In this document: positions 1 through 8,900 of the stretch, piece by piece
Numbering within the stretch: the first letter of the stretch is position 1
How the letters are laid out: each line of letters opens with the position of its first letter
Source of the DNA: Oscillospiraceae bacterium
GTDB lineage: Bacteria > Bacillota > Clostridia > Oscillospirales > Oscillospiraceae
Reading direction: 5' to 3'
DNA: 64,000 nt
NCBI GenBank assembly: GCA_024697625.1
Contig: JAILFJ010000177.1
Coordinates: forward strand, 1 to 64,000
The notes under the pieces: generated by a model
The model's input: only the letters and a program-made list of their open reading frames with translations
What the model was told of the DNA's origin: nothing
Databases searched by the model: none
Position numbers and translations under genes: made by a program

Positions 1-33
1 TATTACACGCTCGGTTTCCGCATTGACTACCAT
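1..33 (-). CDS. 5' end of a gene running off the left edge
   Basis: An ATG at 33-31 opens eleven codons (MVVNAETERVI) with no stop before the window ends. A strong ribosome binding site (AGGAGGA on the minus strand, positions 47-41) lies seven bases upstream, which is why I call a gene from so little sequence. The product cannot be recognised. The start codon and binding site sit in a perfect inverted repeat (32-64), so translation may be structure-controlled. It has the same orientation as the FHA gene at 114-686 and could be in the same transcript. Confidence 0.4.
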   Translation of the reverse strand, partial: MVVNAETERVI

Positions 34-64
34 CAGCAGATCCTCCTATGAATGATCTGCTGAT
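32..64 (-). promoter_or_regulatory. Hairpin enclosing ribosome binding site and start codon
   Basis: Perfect 11-base arms (ATCAGCAGATC / GATCTGCTGAT) flank an 11-base loop. Read on the minus strand, the loop holds AGGAG of the binding site, and the last two bases of the right arm are the AT of the ATG at 33. Folding would hide both elements. This is seen directly; a regulatory role (thermometer, or a protein or ligand switch) is inference. Confidence 0.45.
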
Positions 65-69
65 AGTAT

Positions 70-114
70 ATCATATTGTCACAAAATAATCCACTCTTTT
101 CGTTACAATATGAT
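70..114. repeat. 13-base inverted repeat between two minus-strand genes
   Basis: ATCATATTGTCAC (70-82) and GTTACAATATGAT (102-114) pair with one mismatch across 19 bases. It lies just after the stop of the FHA gene and before the left-edge gene. A TATACT box, possibly a -10 element for the left-edge gene, lies at about 64-69 on the minus strand. It could be a weak terminator without a clean U-run or a two-site operator; I cannot decide between these. Confidence 0.35.
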
Positions 115-686
115 TAATTAATTTTGTGACAAATCCTTACCCCAAAGAGCAATTCCCCATTTATGCGAGTTCCATTTGTAGAGTCAAGATCTTTGATAAA
201 CAAATCGTCTCCCTCAATTGAAAGAAGCATATGTTTACGGGAAAGGAAAGGGTATTGAAAGATAACGTCACATTCCGGTGAACGGCCAATTACCACGTCT
301 TTATCAGGTGTTATGTAAAAATGGGTTTCCTTCCAGATGCCAGAATCCCTGTATTCCAATTTAAACCTGACCAAAAACATATTAACAGGAAAAGTCCCGG
401 CAAGCAGCTCAATATTCCCTTGGAATGATGTGTTCCTTTCCTGTATCCACCTGTCGCCGTTATTAATCTGTTTTTTCGCAATACCGGCAAGTTTTGCACT
501 GAAACCGTTCTTTTCCCGTTCTTCTATCGCATTTTCCAGGCTGCGCAGCTCTTCCTCACATTTTGGACATGTGCCAAGACAATCACCTTGATACAGGCAG
601 TCTTCTATTTGCAGATCAATGCTGTTCTGCTCTGCTATTTCCCTGCGCACTTTACGTAGTGTTTCGCATTTTTCCTTTCCCGTCAT
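114..686 (-). CDS. FHA domain protein with cysteine-rich N-terminal half
   Basis: A 190-residue soluble protein with no membrane segment. The C-terminal half is an FHA (phosphothreonine-reading) domain with the usual landmarks: IGRSPECDVIF, LSRKHMLL and DLDSTNGTRING. The N-terminal half holds a cysteine cluster (CLYQGDCLGTCPKC) that may bind metal, followed by a charged, probably helical stretch (EEELRSLENAIEEREKNG). The start is supported by AAGGAG eight bases upstream. It is the last complete gene of the minus-strand run and follows two kinases with gaps of about 100-220 bases, so it probably reads phosphothreonines made by one of them. The FHA assignment is firm; the partner is inferred. 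Confidence 0.85.
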   Translation of the reverse strand: MTGKEKCETLRKVRREIAEQNSIDLQIEDCLYQGDCLGTCPKCEEELRSLENAIEEREKNGFSAKLAGIAKKQINNGDRWIQERNTSFQGNIELLAGTFPVNMFLVRFKLEYRDSGIWKETHFYITPDKDVVIGRSPECDVIFQYPFLSRKHMLLSIEGDDLFIKDLDSTNGTRINGELLFGVRICHKIN

Positions 687-783
687 ATTGTCAACTCCTT
701 ATTCCCTGATTTGTTGTCCATAACTGCCTGCAGCAATACTTTTTCAAGGTAAGCGTGGTTATCCTGCAGCAAAAGGGTATGAA

Positions 784-2871
784 TCAGGAAACTGCGGACT
801 CCGGATTCATCCAGAATGCGGGGCGAACCACATAGTCGGCAAGGTTCACAGAGAGGCAGTAGTTAAGCCCGCCAACACTACTCACAAGGGCAGCGTAGAA
901 TTGACTCGAACCGAACGACCGCAGCCACCAGGCACCATAACCATTAGCTTGTCCTTTCCCATCATATACATATGCTCCATTAGCAAGTGCGTACTCTGTT
1001 GGTTTACATTTCCGAGATTCATTACTGCCGAAGTACATTTTTGCTTCGTTGTAGCTGAGAAGAAATATCTGATCTCTGGTATCGTTTCCTCCGTCTGTAT
1101 CCCATCTGCTGTTTCCCTGTTTTTTGCTGTTGTCCACCACAGTTGTCATGATTGCCTTCTGCTCATCGGCACTGAATGCAGTATCCAGAAATGTGGAATT
1201 GAGCCAGTTTCGAAGAGTACAGTTCTCCCATGTAACTGGTAGATATATAGTATTATAGGCTTTTGCATCCAAGCCGTAACGGCTGATCAGCAGTGCCTTG
1301 TTATCCTGCACATCCAGGACAATCCATTCAATCTCTTCTTTGCCGTTAGACAGGTTATTGTCCTGTTCATATCGTCCGAAGGTGACAAGATCTCCAACAG
1401 AGCATGATGTCGTCTCTGACCCGGGCCAGGAAGTTAAAGAAGAATCTGATGATGGTTCTGACGTTGCATCAGGCTTTAAAGTACCAGATTTTTCATCTCC
1501 GCTGTCTAAACCAATACTGACTATGACAATCGCTAAAACGGCAGTAACCAGCGCCGCAGCAATCACCGGTATGAGCCATTTTTCCCCTGCCTTTTTATTC
1601 CGGACCGGTGTCAGATTCATGTTGTGGTCCTTTTGAGCGGGTTTTTTCCGTTTTGTTTTATGCTTTTCTGAATCAGATCTCGGTTCTCTCCTCAGTCTTC
1701 TGACCGCATCTTCACATTCCCGGAGGCGGTCGGCTGCTTCCGGGAACACGGAGGAGAGTTTCTTGAATTCACGGATTGCTTTTCGGTAATCCTCCTCGGT
1801 TACCGCCGTCCTCTGAATGTCACAGGCTCGCCGGTAGTCCTGCTCACGTTCCCTTCTCGGATCCCGCTTGGGTTTCTGCTCCTGATACAGCTCGTCCGAG
1901 AGCTGCTTCATGCTCTGGGTTCGGGCTTCTCTTTGGAGTGCCAGTCCGTGCAGAAGCGCCCTCTCAAGCGGCGGATCGTTCAGGCCGTATGCTGAGAACG
2001 GAGGAATTGGAATTCCATCCACACTGCGTTCCGTCGCATCCGGCGGTGCTGCCCCGGTGATCGCCCTGTATATCGTTGCACATAATGCATAGACATCCGT
2101 ATAGGGGCCCTGACGGCTTCGGTGACTGTACTGCTCCGGTGGGGAGTAGCCTGCGCTCACCACGCCGGTCAGGGTTTTTGTCTCGTTGGACACGCAGCTT
2201 CTCGCCGCTCCAAAGTCCAGCAGGACCAGGTGCTCTCCGTTTCTGTCATGCACCAGCATCAGGTTTGCCGGTTTGATGTCCCGGTGGATGATGTTCTGCC
2301 CGTGCAGTTCGTCCAACTGTGAGATCAGGGGCTTCATGAGCTGTAAAACCCGAACGGTCTCCAGTCTCCCGCCACATGCTTTGATCTCCCCCTGCAGCGT
2401 TTTACCGTTCACATAGTCCATGACGATGTACGCGGTCCCATGCTCCTTGAAGAACTCCCGTACATGGACGATATACAGACTGTTAAACCGTGCGAGAGTT
2501 CTCGCCTCGTCCAGAAACGCATCACAGCCCTTGGAAAAAGCAGGTGAGTTTTCGGCGCTCGCAGCAGTTATCACGTCATACGACTGAGAGGATCTGCTGC
2601 AGAAACCTACAGGAAAGTACTCTTTGATGGCAACGGGAATCTCCAGATTTACTTCATACCCGAGATAGGTGATGCCGAATCCGCCGCTGCCGAGGACCTT
2701 GCCGATCAGGTATTTCCCGTTGAGGACTGTTCCCTCAGGCAGAGCATTTCCCGGGTTCTGCCGCCGGCTGTTGTCATAGCCGCAGGATGGACAGATACTT
2801 TCCCATTCCGGCAGCCTCCTCATGCAGCCGTAGCAGGTGTTCAGTTCAATACTCCTTGATTCGTTATCCAT
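784..2871 (-). CDS. Transmembrane Ser/Thr kinase with one DUF6273-like ectodomain
   Basis: A 695-residue receptor kinase. Order: four-cysteine ribbon (CYGC...CPSCGYD, residues 12-33), kinase domain to about 330 (glycine loop GSGGFGITY, VAIKEYFP, catalytic HRDIKPANL, DFGAARS, activation segment GYSPPEQY), a charged linker, one membrane helix near 432-455, a Ser-rich linker and a C-terminal domain near 495-693. That domain has VGDLVTFGRYEQ, WIVLDV, LRNWLN, DQIFLLS, WWLRS and VRPAFWM, which I recognise as DUF6273-like. All catalytic kinase residues, including the HRDxK lysine, are present. The start follows a GGAGG site. It is a close paralogue of the next kinase upstream (3089-5974). The ligand is unknown; DUF6273 outside the cell as a sensor is inference. 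Confidence 0.88.
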   Translation of the reverse strand: MDNESRSIELNTCYGCMRRLPEWESICPSCGYDNSRRQNPGNALPEGTVLNGKYLIGKVLGSGGFGITYLGYEVNLEIPVAIKEYFPVGFCSRSSQSYDVITAASAENSPAFSKGCDAFLDEARTLARFNSLYIVHVREFFKEHGTAYIVMDYVNGKTLQGEIKACGGRLETVRVLQLMKPLISQLDELHGQNIIHRDIKPANLMLVHDRNGEHLVLLDFGAARSCVSNETKTLTGVVSAGYSPPEQYSHRSRQGPYTDVYALCATIYRAITGAAPPDATERSVDGIPIPPFSAYGLNDPPLERALLHGLALQREARTQSMKQLSDELYQEQKPKRDPRREREQDYRRACDIQRTAVTEEDYRKAIREFKKLSSVFPEAADRLRECEDAVRRLRREPRSDSEKHKTKRKKPAQKDHNMNLTPVRNKKAGEKWLIPVIAAALVTAVLAIVIVSIGLDSGDEKSGTLKPDATSEPSSDSSLTSWPGSETTSCSVGDLVTFGRYEQDNNLSNGKEEIEWIVLDVQDNKALLISRYGLDAKAYNTIYLPVTWENCTLRNWLNSTFLDTAFSADEQKAIMTTVVDNSKKQGNSRWDTDGGNDTRDQIFLLSYNEAKMYFGSNESRKCKPTEYALANGAYVYDGKGQANGYGAWWLRSFGSSQFYAALVSSVGGLNYCLSVNLADYVVRPAFWMNPESAVS

Positions 2872-3088
2872 CGTGGCCTCCAGAAACAGTTATGACGGTA
2901 TCCGACTCACTCAGATGTAAATCACGATGCTGGCCAGCTGGAAGCAGGGCACCGCACCAGACGTCTCGGCAACCTCATATCTGATTGCTTCTGATCGAGC
3001 AGCACTCAGCTCCAACTCCGATACTCAATGTCTTCCCCAGCATACTCATCGGGGAGTAAATCCATTGATGTCAGATTGTGATGTCAGA
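2872..3088. other. 217-base gap between two paralogous kinases
   Basis: I see no gene, clear promoter or U-tailed hairpin here, only the ribosome binding site of the downstream kinase at its left end. Short AGATT/TGATGTCAGATT direct repeats occur near 3068-3112. The gap is longer than most in the run, as expected if it is left over from the tandem duplication that made the kinase pair. Confidence 0.4.
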
Positions 3089-5974
3089 TTAGAAGATATC
3101 AGATTCCAGATTGATCCAGAAAGCGGGGCGAACCACAATGTCGAAGTAGTCCACGAGGTTGCTGTTGTCAAGAAAACCATCACTGTAAACAAAGGCAGCG
3201 CTGGTCTGAAGCTCGCCCGGCGACCGCAGCCACCACCAGCACTTTCCCAGATCGTCCTTGCTATAGGTGCTGTATATCTGCAAAAGCTCTTCATCGATTA
3301 CAAAAGCTCCCTGCCCAATCGCATATTTCGTAGCCTTGCACTCTCTGGCATCATTGTTTATGAAATAATCATTTGCTTCTTTGAAGCTTAGCAGGAAGAT
3401 CTTATCTTTGGTATCGTTTCCCCCGTCTGTGTTCCATTCACTGTTTCCCTGTTTTTTGCTGTTGTCTACCTCCGTCATCATGATCGCTTTCTGCTCATCG
3501 GCGCTGAAGGCAGACTCCAGGAAGGTGGAGTTGAGCCAGTTTCGAAGAGTGCATTTCTCCCATGTGGTATCTTCGAGTTCTGAATGATAAGCTCTTGCCT
3601 CCAAACCGTATCTGCTGATCAGCAGACTTCTGTTACCCTGAACGTCCAGTACAATCCACTCGATCTCTTCTTTGCCGTTAGACAGATTGTTATCCTGCTC
3701 ATATTGTCCGAAGGTGACAATGTCTCCGACAGAGTATGCACCAGTCGTTGATACTTGGCTTGAAGGTATCTTAGTCTCTTCTGTGTTCCCTGCAGAAACA
3801 TCTACAGAACTTCCAGATGTTTTTACAGGCATCGCTGATTCTTTTGATGTACTGCTGCTGCTTACAACATCCGGGCTCATGGATTTTAGATTGATCCAGA
3901 AAGCGGGGCGAACCACATATCTGCCATTGCTCACGCTGCCGCTGCCGTCAAGATAGCCACCCCTGATCACAAGGGCAGCGTAGTTCTGATACTCGCTCGG
4001 CGACCGCAGCCACCACCAGCACTTTCCCAGATCGTCCTTGCTATAAAAGCTGTATTTCTGCAAAAGCTCTTCATCGATTACAAAAGCTCCCTGCCCAATC
4101 ACATATTTCGTAGCCTTGCACTCCCTGGCACCATTGTTTTTGAAATAATCATTTGCTTCTTTGAAACTCAGCAGGAAGATCTGATCTTTGGTATCGTTTC
4201 CCCCGTCTGTGTTCCATTCACTGTTTCCCTGTTTCTTGCTGTTGTCCACCTCCGTCATCATGATCGCTTTCTGCTCATCGGCGCTGAAGGCAGACTCCAG
4301 GAAGGTGGAGTTGAGCCAGTTTCGAAGAGTGCATTTCTCCCATGTGGTATCTTCGAGTTCTGAATGATAAGCTCTTGCTTCCAAACCGTATTTGCTGATT
4401 AAGAGCGCCTTGTTTCCCTGAACGTCCAGTACAATCCACTCGATCTCTTCTTTGCCGTTAGACAGATTGTTATCCTGCTCATATTGTCCGAAGGTGACAA
4501 TGTCTCCGACAGAGTATGCACCAGTCGTTGACTTGGGAGAAGATGTCATGGAAGCATCTGGTGATGATTCCGACATTGGAGTCGGCTTTAAAGTATCAGG
4601 TTTTTCATTTTCCCCGATACGATCCCGCAGGAAACCGAAATAAGCCCCGGCAATCATCAGTATAACAGCTGCAAGCACCGCAGTAATCTTCCGCGCTTTG
4701 GACGGTTTCACGGCCGGCTTCTCAGGCTGGTCATTTTGTGTGAGTTTTTCCTCTTTTGTTTTTCCGTTTTCTGAATCAGATACCGGTTCTTTCTTCAGAC
4801 CTGTGACAGACGCTTCACATTCCCGGATATGATCTGTAGCTTCCGGGAAGACGGAGCTGAGTTTTTCAAATTCATGAATCGCTTTTCGGTAATCCTCCTC
4901 GGTTACCGCCGTCCTCTGAAGCTCACAGGCCCGGAAAAAGTCCTGCTCACGTTCCTTTCTCGGATCCGGCTCAGGCTTCTGCTCCTGATACAGCTCCTCC
5001 GAGAGCTGCTTCATGCTCTGGGTTCGGTCTTCTCTCTTCAGCGCCAGCCCGTGCAGAAGCGCCCTCTCAACCTGCGGCTCATGCAGCCCGTATGCTGAGA
5101 ACGGAGGGATCGGGAGCTCATCCGCACTGCGCTCCGTCGCATCCGGAGGTGCTGCCCCGGTGATCGATCTGTAGATCGTCGCGCACAGCGCATAGACATC
5201 CGTGTAGGGGCCCTGACGGCTTCGGTGGCTGTACTGCTCCAGTGGGGAGTAGCCTGCGCTCACCATGCCGGTCAGGGTTTTTGTTTCGTTGGAGACGCAG
5301 TTTCTTGCCGCGCCGAAGTCCAGCAGAACCAGATGTTCTCCGTTCTCGTCATACACCAGCATCAGGTTCGCCGGCTTGATGTCCCGGTGGATGATGCTCT
5401 GCCCGTGCAGACGGTCCAGCTGTGAGATCAGGGGCTTCATCAGCGTCAGGACTCTATCGGTCTCCAGTCTTCCGCCGCACGCTTTGATCTCTGCCTGCAG
5501 CGTCTTTCCATTTACATAGTCCATGACGATATATGCTGTCCCATGTTCCTTGAAAAACTCACGAACATGAACGATATGCGGACTGTTGAACCGCGCAAGA
5601 GTTCTGGCCTCATCCAGAAACGCGTCGCAGCCCTTGGAAAATGCAGGAGAGTTCTCTGCGCTCATAGCGGTCATCACATTATACGACTGGGACAGTCTGG
5701 TGCAGAAACCCATGGGGAAGTACTCTTTGATGGCAACAGGAATCTCCAGATTCAGCTCATACCCGAGATACGTGATGCCGAATCCGCCGTTGCCAAGGAC
5801 CTTGCCGATCAGGTATTTCCCGTTGAGGACCGTTCCCTCAGGCAGGGTATTTTCCGGGTTCTGCCGCCGGCTGTTGTCGTATCCGCAAGAGGGGCAGATA
5901 CGCACCCCCTCCGGCAGCTTCTTCATACAGCCGTAGCAGGTGTTCAGTTCAATATTCCTCGATTCGTTATCCAT
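3089..5974 (-). CDS. Transmembrane Ser/Thr kinase with two DUF6273-like ectodomains
   Basis: A 961-residue receptor kinase from the ATG at 5974, which has a GGAGG site and matches the start of its neighbour (MDNESRNIELNTCYGC). An in-frame extension to 6094 has no support. The cytoplasmic part is an N-terminal four-cysteine ribbon and a complete kinase domain (GNGGFGITY, VAIKEYFP, HRDIKPANL, DFGAARN, AGYSPLEQY). One membrane helix lies near 426-448. Outside are two copies of the same domain, near 481-695 and 741-954, joined by a Ser/Thr-rich linker. The two copies are nearly identical at the DNA level and exactly 780 bases apart, so the second arose by a recent in-frame duplication. The activation segment has PLEQ where the paralogue has PPEQ. 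Confidence 0.88.
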   Translation of the reverse strand: MDNESRNIELNTCYGCMKKLPEGVRICPSCGYDNSRRQNPENTLPEGTVLNGKYLIGKVLGNGGFGITYLGYELNLEIPVAIKEYFPMGFCTRLSQSYNVMTAMSAENSPAFSKGCDAFLDEARTLARFNSPHIVHVREFFKEHGTAYIVMDYVNGKTLQAEIKACGGRLETDRVLTLMKPLISQLDRLHGQSIIHRDIKPANLMLVYDENGEHLVLLDFGAARNCVSNETKTLTGMVSAGYSPLEQYSHRSRQGPYTDVYALCATIYRSITGAAPPDATERSADELPIPPFSAYGLHEPQVERALLHGLALKREDRTQSMKQLSEELYQEQKPEPDPRKEREQDFFRACELQRTAVTEEDYRKAIHEFEKLSSVFPEATDHIRECEASVTGLKKEPVSDSENGKTKEEKLTQNDQPEKPAVKPSKARKITAVLAAVILMIAGAYFGFLRDRIGENEKPDTLKPTPMSESSPDASMTSSPKSTTGAYSVGDIVTFGQYEQDNNLSNGKEEIEWIVLDVQGNKALLISKYGLEARAYHSELEDTTWEKCTLRNWLNSTFLESAFSADEQKAIMMTEVDNSKKQGNSEWNTDGGNDTKDQIFLLSFKEANDYFKNNGARECKATKYVIGQGAFVIDEELLQKYSFYSKDDLGKCWWWLRSPSEYQNYAALVIRGGYLDGSGSVSNGRYVVRPAFWINLKSMSPDVVSSSSTSKESAMPVKTSGSSVDVSAGNTEETKIPSSQVSTTGAYSVGDIVTFGQYEQDNNLSNGKEEIEWIVLDVQGNRSLLISRYGLEARAYHSELEDTTWEKCTLRNWLNSTFLESAFSADEQKAIMMTEVDNSKKQGNSEWNTDGGNDTKDKIFLLSFKEANDYFINNDARECKATKYAIGQGAFVIDEELLQIYSTYSKDDLGKCWWWLRSPGELQTSAAFVYSDGFLDNSNLVDYFDIVVRPAFWINLESDIF
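3110..4532 (-). repeat. 780-base direct repeat inside the kinase gene
   Basis: Bases 3110-3752 and 3890-4532 match closely at a constant offset of 780 bases (260 codons). Runs such as 3421-3600 against 4201-4380 differ at only a few sites. Each copy encodes one DUF6273-like domain plus the preceding TTGAYSVGD linker. The differences cluster near the C-terminal loop before WWLRSP and VRPAFWI, where the two copies read YQNYAALVIRGG and LQTSAAFVYSDG. Confidence 0.9.
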
Positions 5975-6066
5975 AGTAGCCTCCAGGAATAGTATTGTAG
6001 AGTCTGTATGGTAGCCGCTGGAAAAGCAGATGGGTTTTTCCGTACCCCGTCGATGGGGGAGTTTTT

Positions 6067-7041
6067 CTATCTTGTCTTTCCTTCCCCGAACCATAACGGA
6101 GGTCCGTAAACATCCGCCACCATATTTTTTTCAGGATTGAACCTTGATTCGAGGTCTTCAGGCGTGCCAAACGAACCATAGTTCAGCAGGACTTCGTTCA
6201 GCCTCTGACCTCCGAGATAAAATCTCTCCCCAGGCCGTAATCTGTATATTCTGCTTGGATCCAGACGCCGTCCGTTTTCCAGAAAAGTCCCGTAAGAAGA
6301 ATTCATATCCTTGACAATAAACTCCTCTCTCTCCGGGTCCCACAGCACTGCACAGTGGCGCCCACTGATTCCCGCTGTATCACGGGGATATACAACAGCA
6401 CAGTTTGCGTTCGTTCCGAGCACAACTGCATCCTGGTTTACAATAAATCTTCTTTTAGTATAACTGACCGGCACAAGAAAAGGCTGTTTTCCAGGCCTTC
6501 CCTTCCCGGAAGACAGTACAGTCTGCGGATGGCTGAGATTGCCGTCCTGCCAGCGATCACCCAGGAGATCCCGCAGTTGTGACTCCAGCTCCTTATTTAT
6601 GCGAAGCTCAAAACCTGTTCCGTCCCTCATAGAGAAGGTCCATGCCCCGGATGAATCAGCGCTCTGAGATTTTTTCACCAACTTTATATCCTCGATCGGA
6701 TAATCTGCACCGTCGTCTTCGTGTATTGCATCGAAAACTGCCCTGCCCAAAAGACCAAAGGCAACCTGTACCGCGGCTCTTCTGTGAGGATGAGGAATGC
6801 GGATCTCGAGTACGCCGTCGTCTCGCACGGCGATCTTCGCCTTCACCATTTTCTTCCCGGGCAAAGCATACCGACCATCCTCATCGCGCACCACTACGAG
6901 GCTTTTTTTCTGTGTCCCGCGGTTCTCTGCCAACCTGTTCATATAGGCCTGATCTATCATTCCTGTCTCGGCATCATACCCACATTTCGGGCATTTTTTC
7001 ATTGAACCAAGCAATTCAACACCACAGTTTGCACATTTCAA
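6067..7041 (-). CDS. Zinc-ribbon FHA domain protein
   Basis: A 324-residue soluble protein. It starts with a zinc ribbon (CANC...CPKCGYD, residues 3-22) and has a middle region of unknown family (about 50-175). It ends in a canonical FHA domain (VLGTNANCAVVYP, ISGRHCAVL, DMNSSYGTFLENG, about 205-300). The initiation codon appears to be TTG at 7041 with a GAGGGGG site further upstream than usual. It lies 36 bases after livM and 92 bases before the two-domain kinase, linking the transporter operon to the signalling genes. It is probably an adaptor that binds a phosphorylated kinase or transporter component; the partner is inferred. Confidence 0.85.
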   Translation of the reverse strand: MKCANCGVELLGSMKKCPKCGYDAETGMIDQAYMNRLAENRGTQKKSLVVVRDEDGRYALPGKKMVKAKIAVRDDGVLEIRIPHPHRRAAVQVAFGLLGRAVFDAIHEDDGADYPIEDIKLVKKSQSADSSGAWTFSMRDGTGFELRINKELESQLRDLLGDRWQDGNLSHPQTVLSSGKGRPGKQPFLVPVSYTKRRFIVNQDAVVLGTNANCAVVYPRDTAGISGRHCAVLWDPEREEFIVKDMNSSYGTFLENGRRLDPSRIYRLRPGERFYLGGQRLNEVLLNYGSFGTPEDLESRFNPEKNMVADVYGPPLWFGEGKTR

Positions 7042-7077
7042 GTACAGTCGCCCCCTCTGTCATATACTTCAGCCGCA

Positions 7078-8034
7078 TCAGTTGATGCGTTTCTTCTTTT
7101 TCAGCGCGCCTGCGATTCCCTCCGGGAAGAAGAAAATGACCAGCAGCGTGATGGCGCCCAGCATAATGTTGGACCAGCCGGGATAGTGTGCCAGATATTC
7201 CCTCAGCAGAACGTAGATCACGGCACCGATCACCGGGCCGGCCACCGTCCCGGCCCCTCCGATGATGCATACAAACACCACCGAAACCGTCCACGAGATC
7301 GAAAAGCCGCTTTCCGGATAGATCATCCCCTTGTTCAGGAAAAATACGCTTCCCGCAAGGCCGGAGATCAGCGCTGCCAGGAGGTACACCGTCAGACGCG
7401 TACGGGTGAGGTTCAGCCCGATGGATGCAGCCGCCACCGGGTCGTCCCGCATGGCGAGAAGGCCCATCCCCAGACGTGAACGGGTAATCCGGTATACCGT
7501 CAGTACCGCCAGCATGCAGACCGTCAGCGCCAGCAGGTAGATGACACCGACAGAGGGATAGGGACTGAGTCGGATTGTCATTCCGCTGCCCTGCCCTACA
7601 AACTTCCAGTTCAGAAACAGCTTCTCCGCAGCTTCCGCCGCAACCCATGTCGCAACGGCAAAGTACATCCCCTGCATGCGAAACAGGATCGCCGAGACCG
7701 GTATCGCGGCAATCACGCAGACAAGCGCTGCGGCTGGCAGTACAGTCGGCAGCGGCTGCATATATATGCCTGTCAGGATCGCGGCCGCATATCCGGCCAG
7801 CCCCACATAGAGCTGCTGACCCAGGCTGGTCATCCCGGCAAAGCCGCTCATCAGATTCCAGGCCTCGCCGAGAGCAATATAGAGAAATATCTGGAGCAGA
7901 TACCGCATGACGTTTGCGGGCAGTATACCGCTGAAGCCCAGCGCATACAGAATGACAAACACCAGCACCGTTGCGGGAAAAACGTTTATTTTCAGCCGGG
8001 CTGTATCGGTCAGCCCCGCTATTTTTCGCATCAT
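7078..8034 (-). CDS. livM: Branched-chain amino acid type ABC permease LivM
   Basis: A 318-residue inner-membrane permease with about eight to ten hydrophobic helices and the LivM family landmarks GEAWNLMSGFAGMTSLGQ, MRDDPVAAASIGLNL and GGAGTVAGPVIGA. It should form the translocation pore with LivH. AGGAGG lies five bases before the first ATG (a second ATG follows at once). It is last in the livK-G-F-H-M order. The family is sure; the substrate (Leu/Ile/Val, another amino acid, urea or amide) cannot be read from sequence. Confidence 0.92.
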   Translation of the reverse strand: MMRKIAGLTDTARLKINVFPATVLVFVILYALGFSGILPANVMRYLLQIFLYIALGEAWNLMSGFAGMTSLGQQLYVGLAGYAAAILTGIYMQPLPTVLPAAALVCVIAAIPVSAILFRMQGMYFAVATWVAAEAAEKLFLNWKFVGQGSGMTIRLSPYPSVGVIYLLALTVCMLAVLTVYRITRSRLGMGLLAMRDDPVAAASIGLNLTRTRLTVYLLAALISGLAGSVFFLNKGMIYPESGFSISWTVSVVFVCIIGGAGTVAGPVIGAVIYVLLREYLAHYPGWSNIMLGAITLLVIFFFPEGIAGALKKKKRIN

Positions 8035-8044
8035 ACCCGCCTCC

Positions 8045-8887
8045 TCACTGCCATGACGTCGCCGCAGGGCGCACAGCGAGGACCAGCAGCATCACCCCAT
8101 AGCTGATCAGCAGACCGTAGTTCGCGCCGCCGATCACCTGTGCCAGGCCGAAGGACAGTCCTGCCAGAAGCGTCCCCGGGATGCTCCCCATCCCGCCGAT
8201 GACAGTCACAAGGAACGCGGTCAGAAGATACTGTCCGCCGGAGCTTGGATAAAAGGTCCACTTCATCCCGACACAGAGTCCGGCCGCGGCCGCACCCGCG
8301 GTTGCAACGCCCATGGCCACGGCATAGATCTTCCTGACATTGATTCCGGAGAGCCGCGCCGTGTCCCTGTCGTCAGAAACCGCACGGATCGCCCGCCCGG
8401 TATAGCTGCGGTTGAGAAAAAAAGCAAGCCCTGCTACAAACACAAGGCTGATTCCAAACATCACGAGATTCAGCAGGGGGATATTCAGTCCTCCTGCCCG
8501 CAGGGTCGTCGTCCCATAGGCTGTCGCCGCATGCCTGGCATCCGCCGAAAGAAGCAGCAGCATACCGTCCTGGAGAATAATGGAAAGCCCGAAGGTCACC
8601 AGCAGTGCGGCTTCATTTCCCTTCTCCATCGCACGGTTGATCAGCAGCGTCTGCAGCGCATAGCCCAGCGCATACATGCAGGGCAGAGTCACCGCCAGTG
8701 TCAGGATCGGGTCCACCCCGAGAGCGGAGGCCAGCAGCGTGGAGGCATACGCCCCCAGGATAACAAGCTCTCCGTGGGCCAGATTGGTCAGCCCCACAAT
8801 GCCGAAGACAAGGGTCATCCCCAGACCGATCAGGGCATACACGCCTCCCAGAAGCAGCCCGTTAATCAACAGCTGAAGAAATCCCAT
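8045..8887 (-). CDS. livH: Branched-chain amino acid type ABC permease LivH
   Basis: A 280-residue hydrophobic permease, normal family length. It has the typical start (LLINGLLLGGVYALIGLGMT), NLAHGELVILGAYA and GGMGSIPGTLLAG near the C-terminus. It pairs with LivM; the two are ten bases apart. GGAG lies seven bases before the ATG. Confidence 0.93.
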   Translation of the reverse strand: MGFLQLLINGLLLGGVYALIGLGMTLVFGIVGLTNLAHGELVILGAYASTLLASALGVDPILTLAVTLPCMYALGYALQTLLINRAMEKGNEAALLVTFGLSIILQDGMLLLLSADARHAATAYGTTTLRAGGLNIPLLNLVMFGISLVFVAGLAFFLNRSYTGRAIRAVSDDRDTARLSGINVRKIYAVAMGVATAGAAAAGLCVGMKWTFYPSSGGQYLLTAFLVTVIGGMGSIPGTLLAGLSFGLAQVIGGANYGLLISYGVMLLVLAVRPAATSWQ

Positions 8888-8900
8888 GGTATCACTCCGT

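Noticed and set aside
2927..3391. Plus-strand frame of about 150 codons at the kinase gap
   Set aside because: Most of it is antisense to the kinase ectodomain and it has no start signal.
784..5974. Diversity-generating retroelement target, because the repeated domain resembles C-type-lectin-like folds and varies near its C-terminus
   Set aside because: There is no reverse transcriptase, template repeat or Avd-like gene in the window.
5975..6094. N-terminal extension of the two-sensor kinase to 6094
   Set aside because: The 40 extra codons overlap the upstream FHA gene end, lack a ribosome binding site and are absent from the paralogue; the ATG at 5974 has GGAGG.
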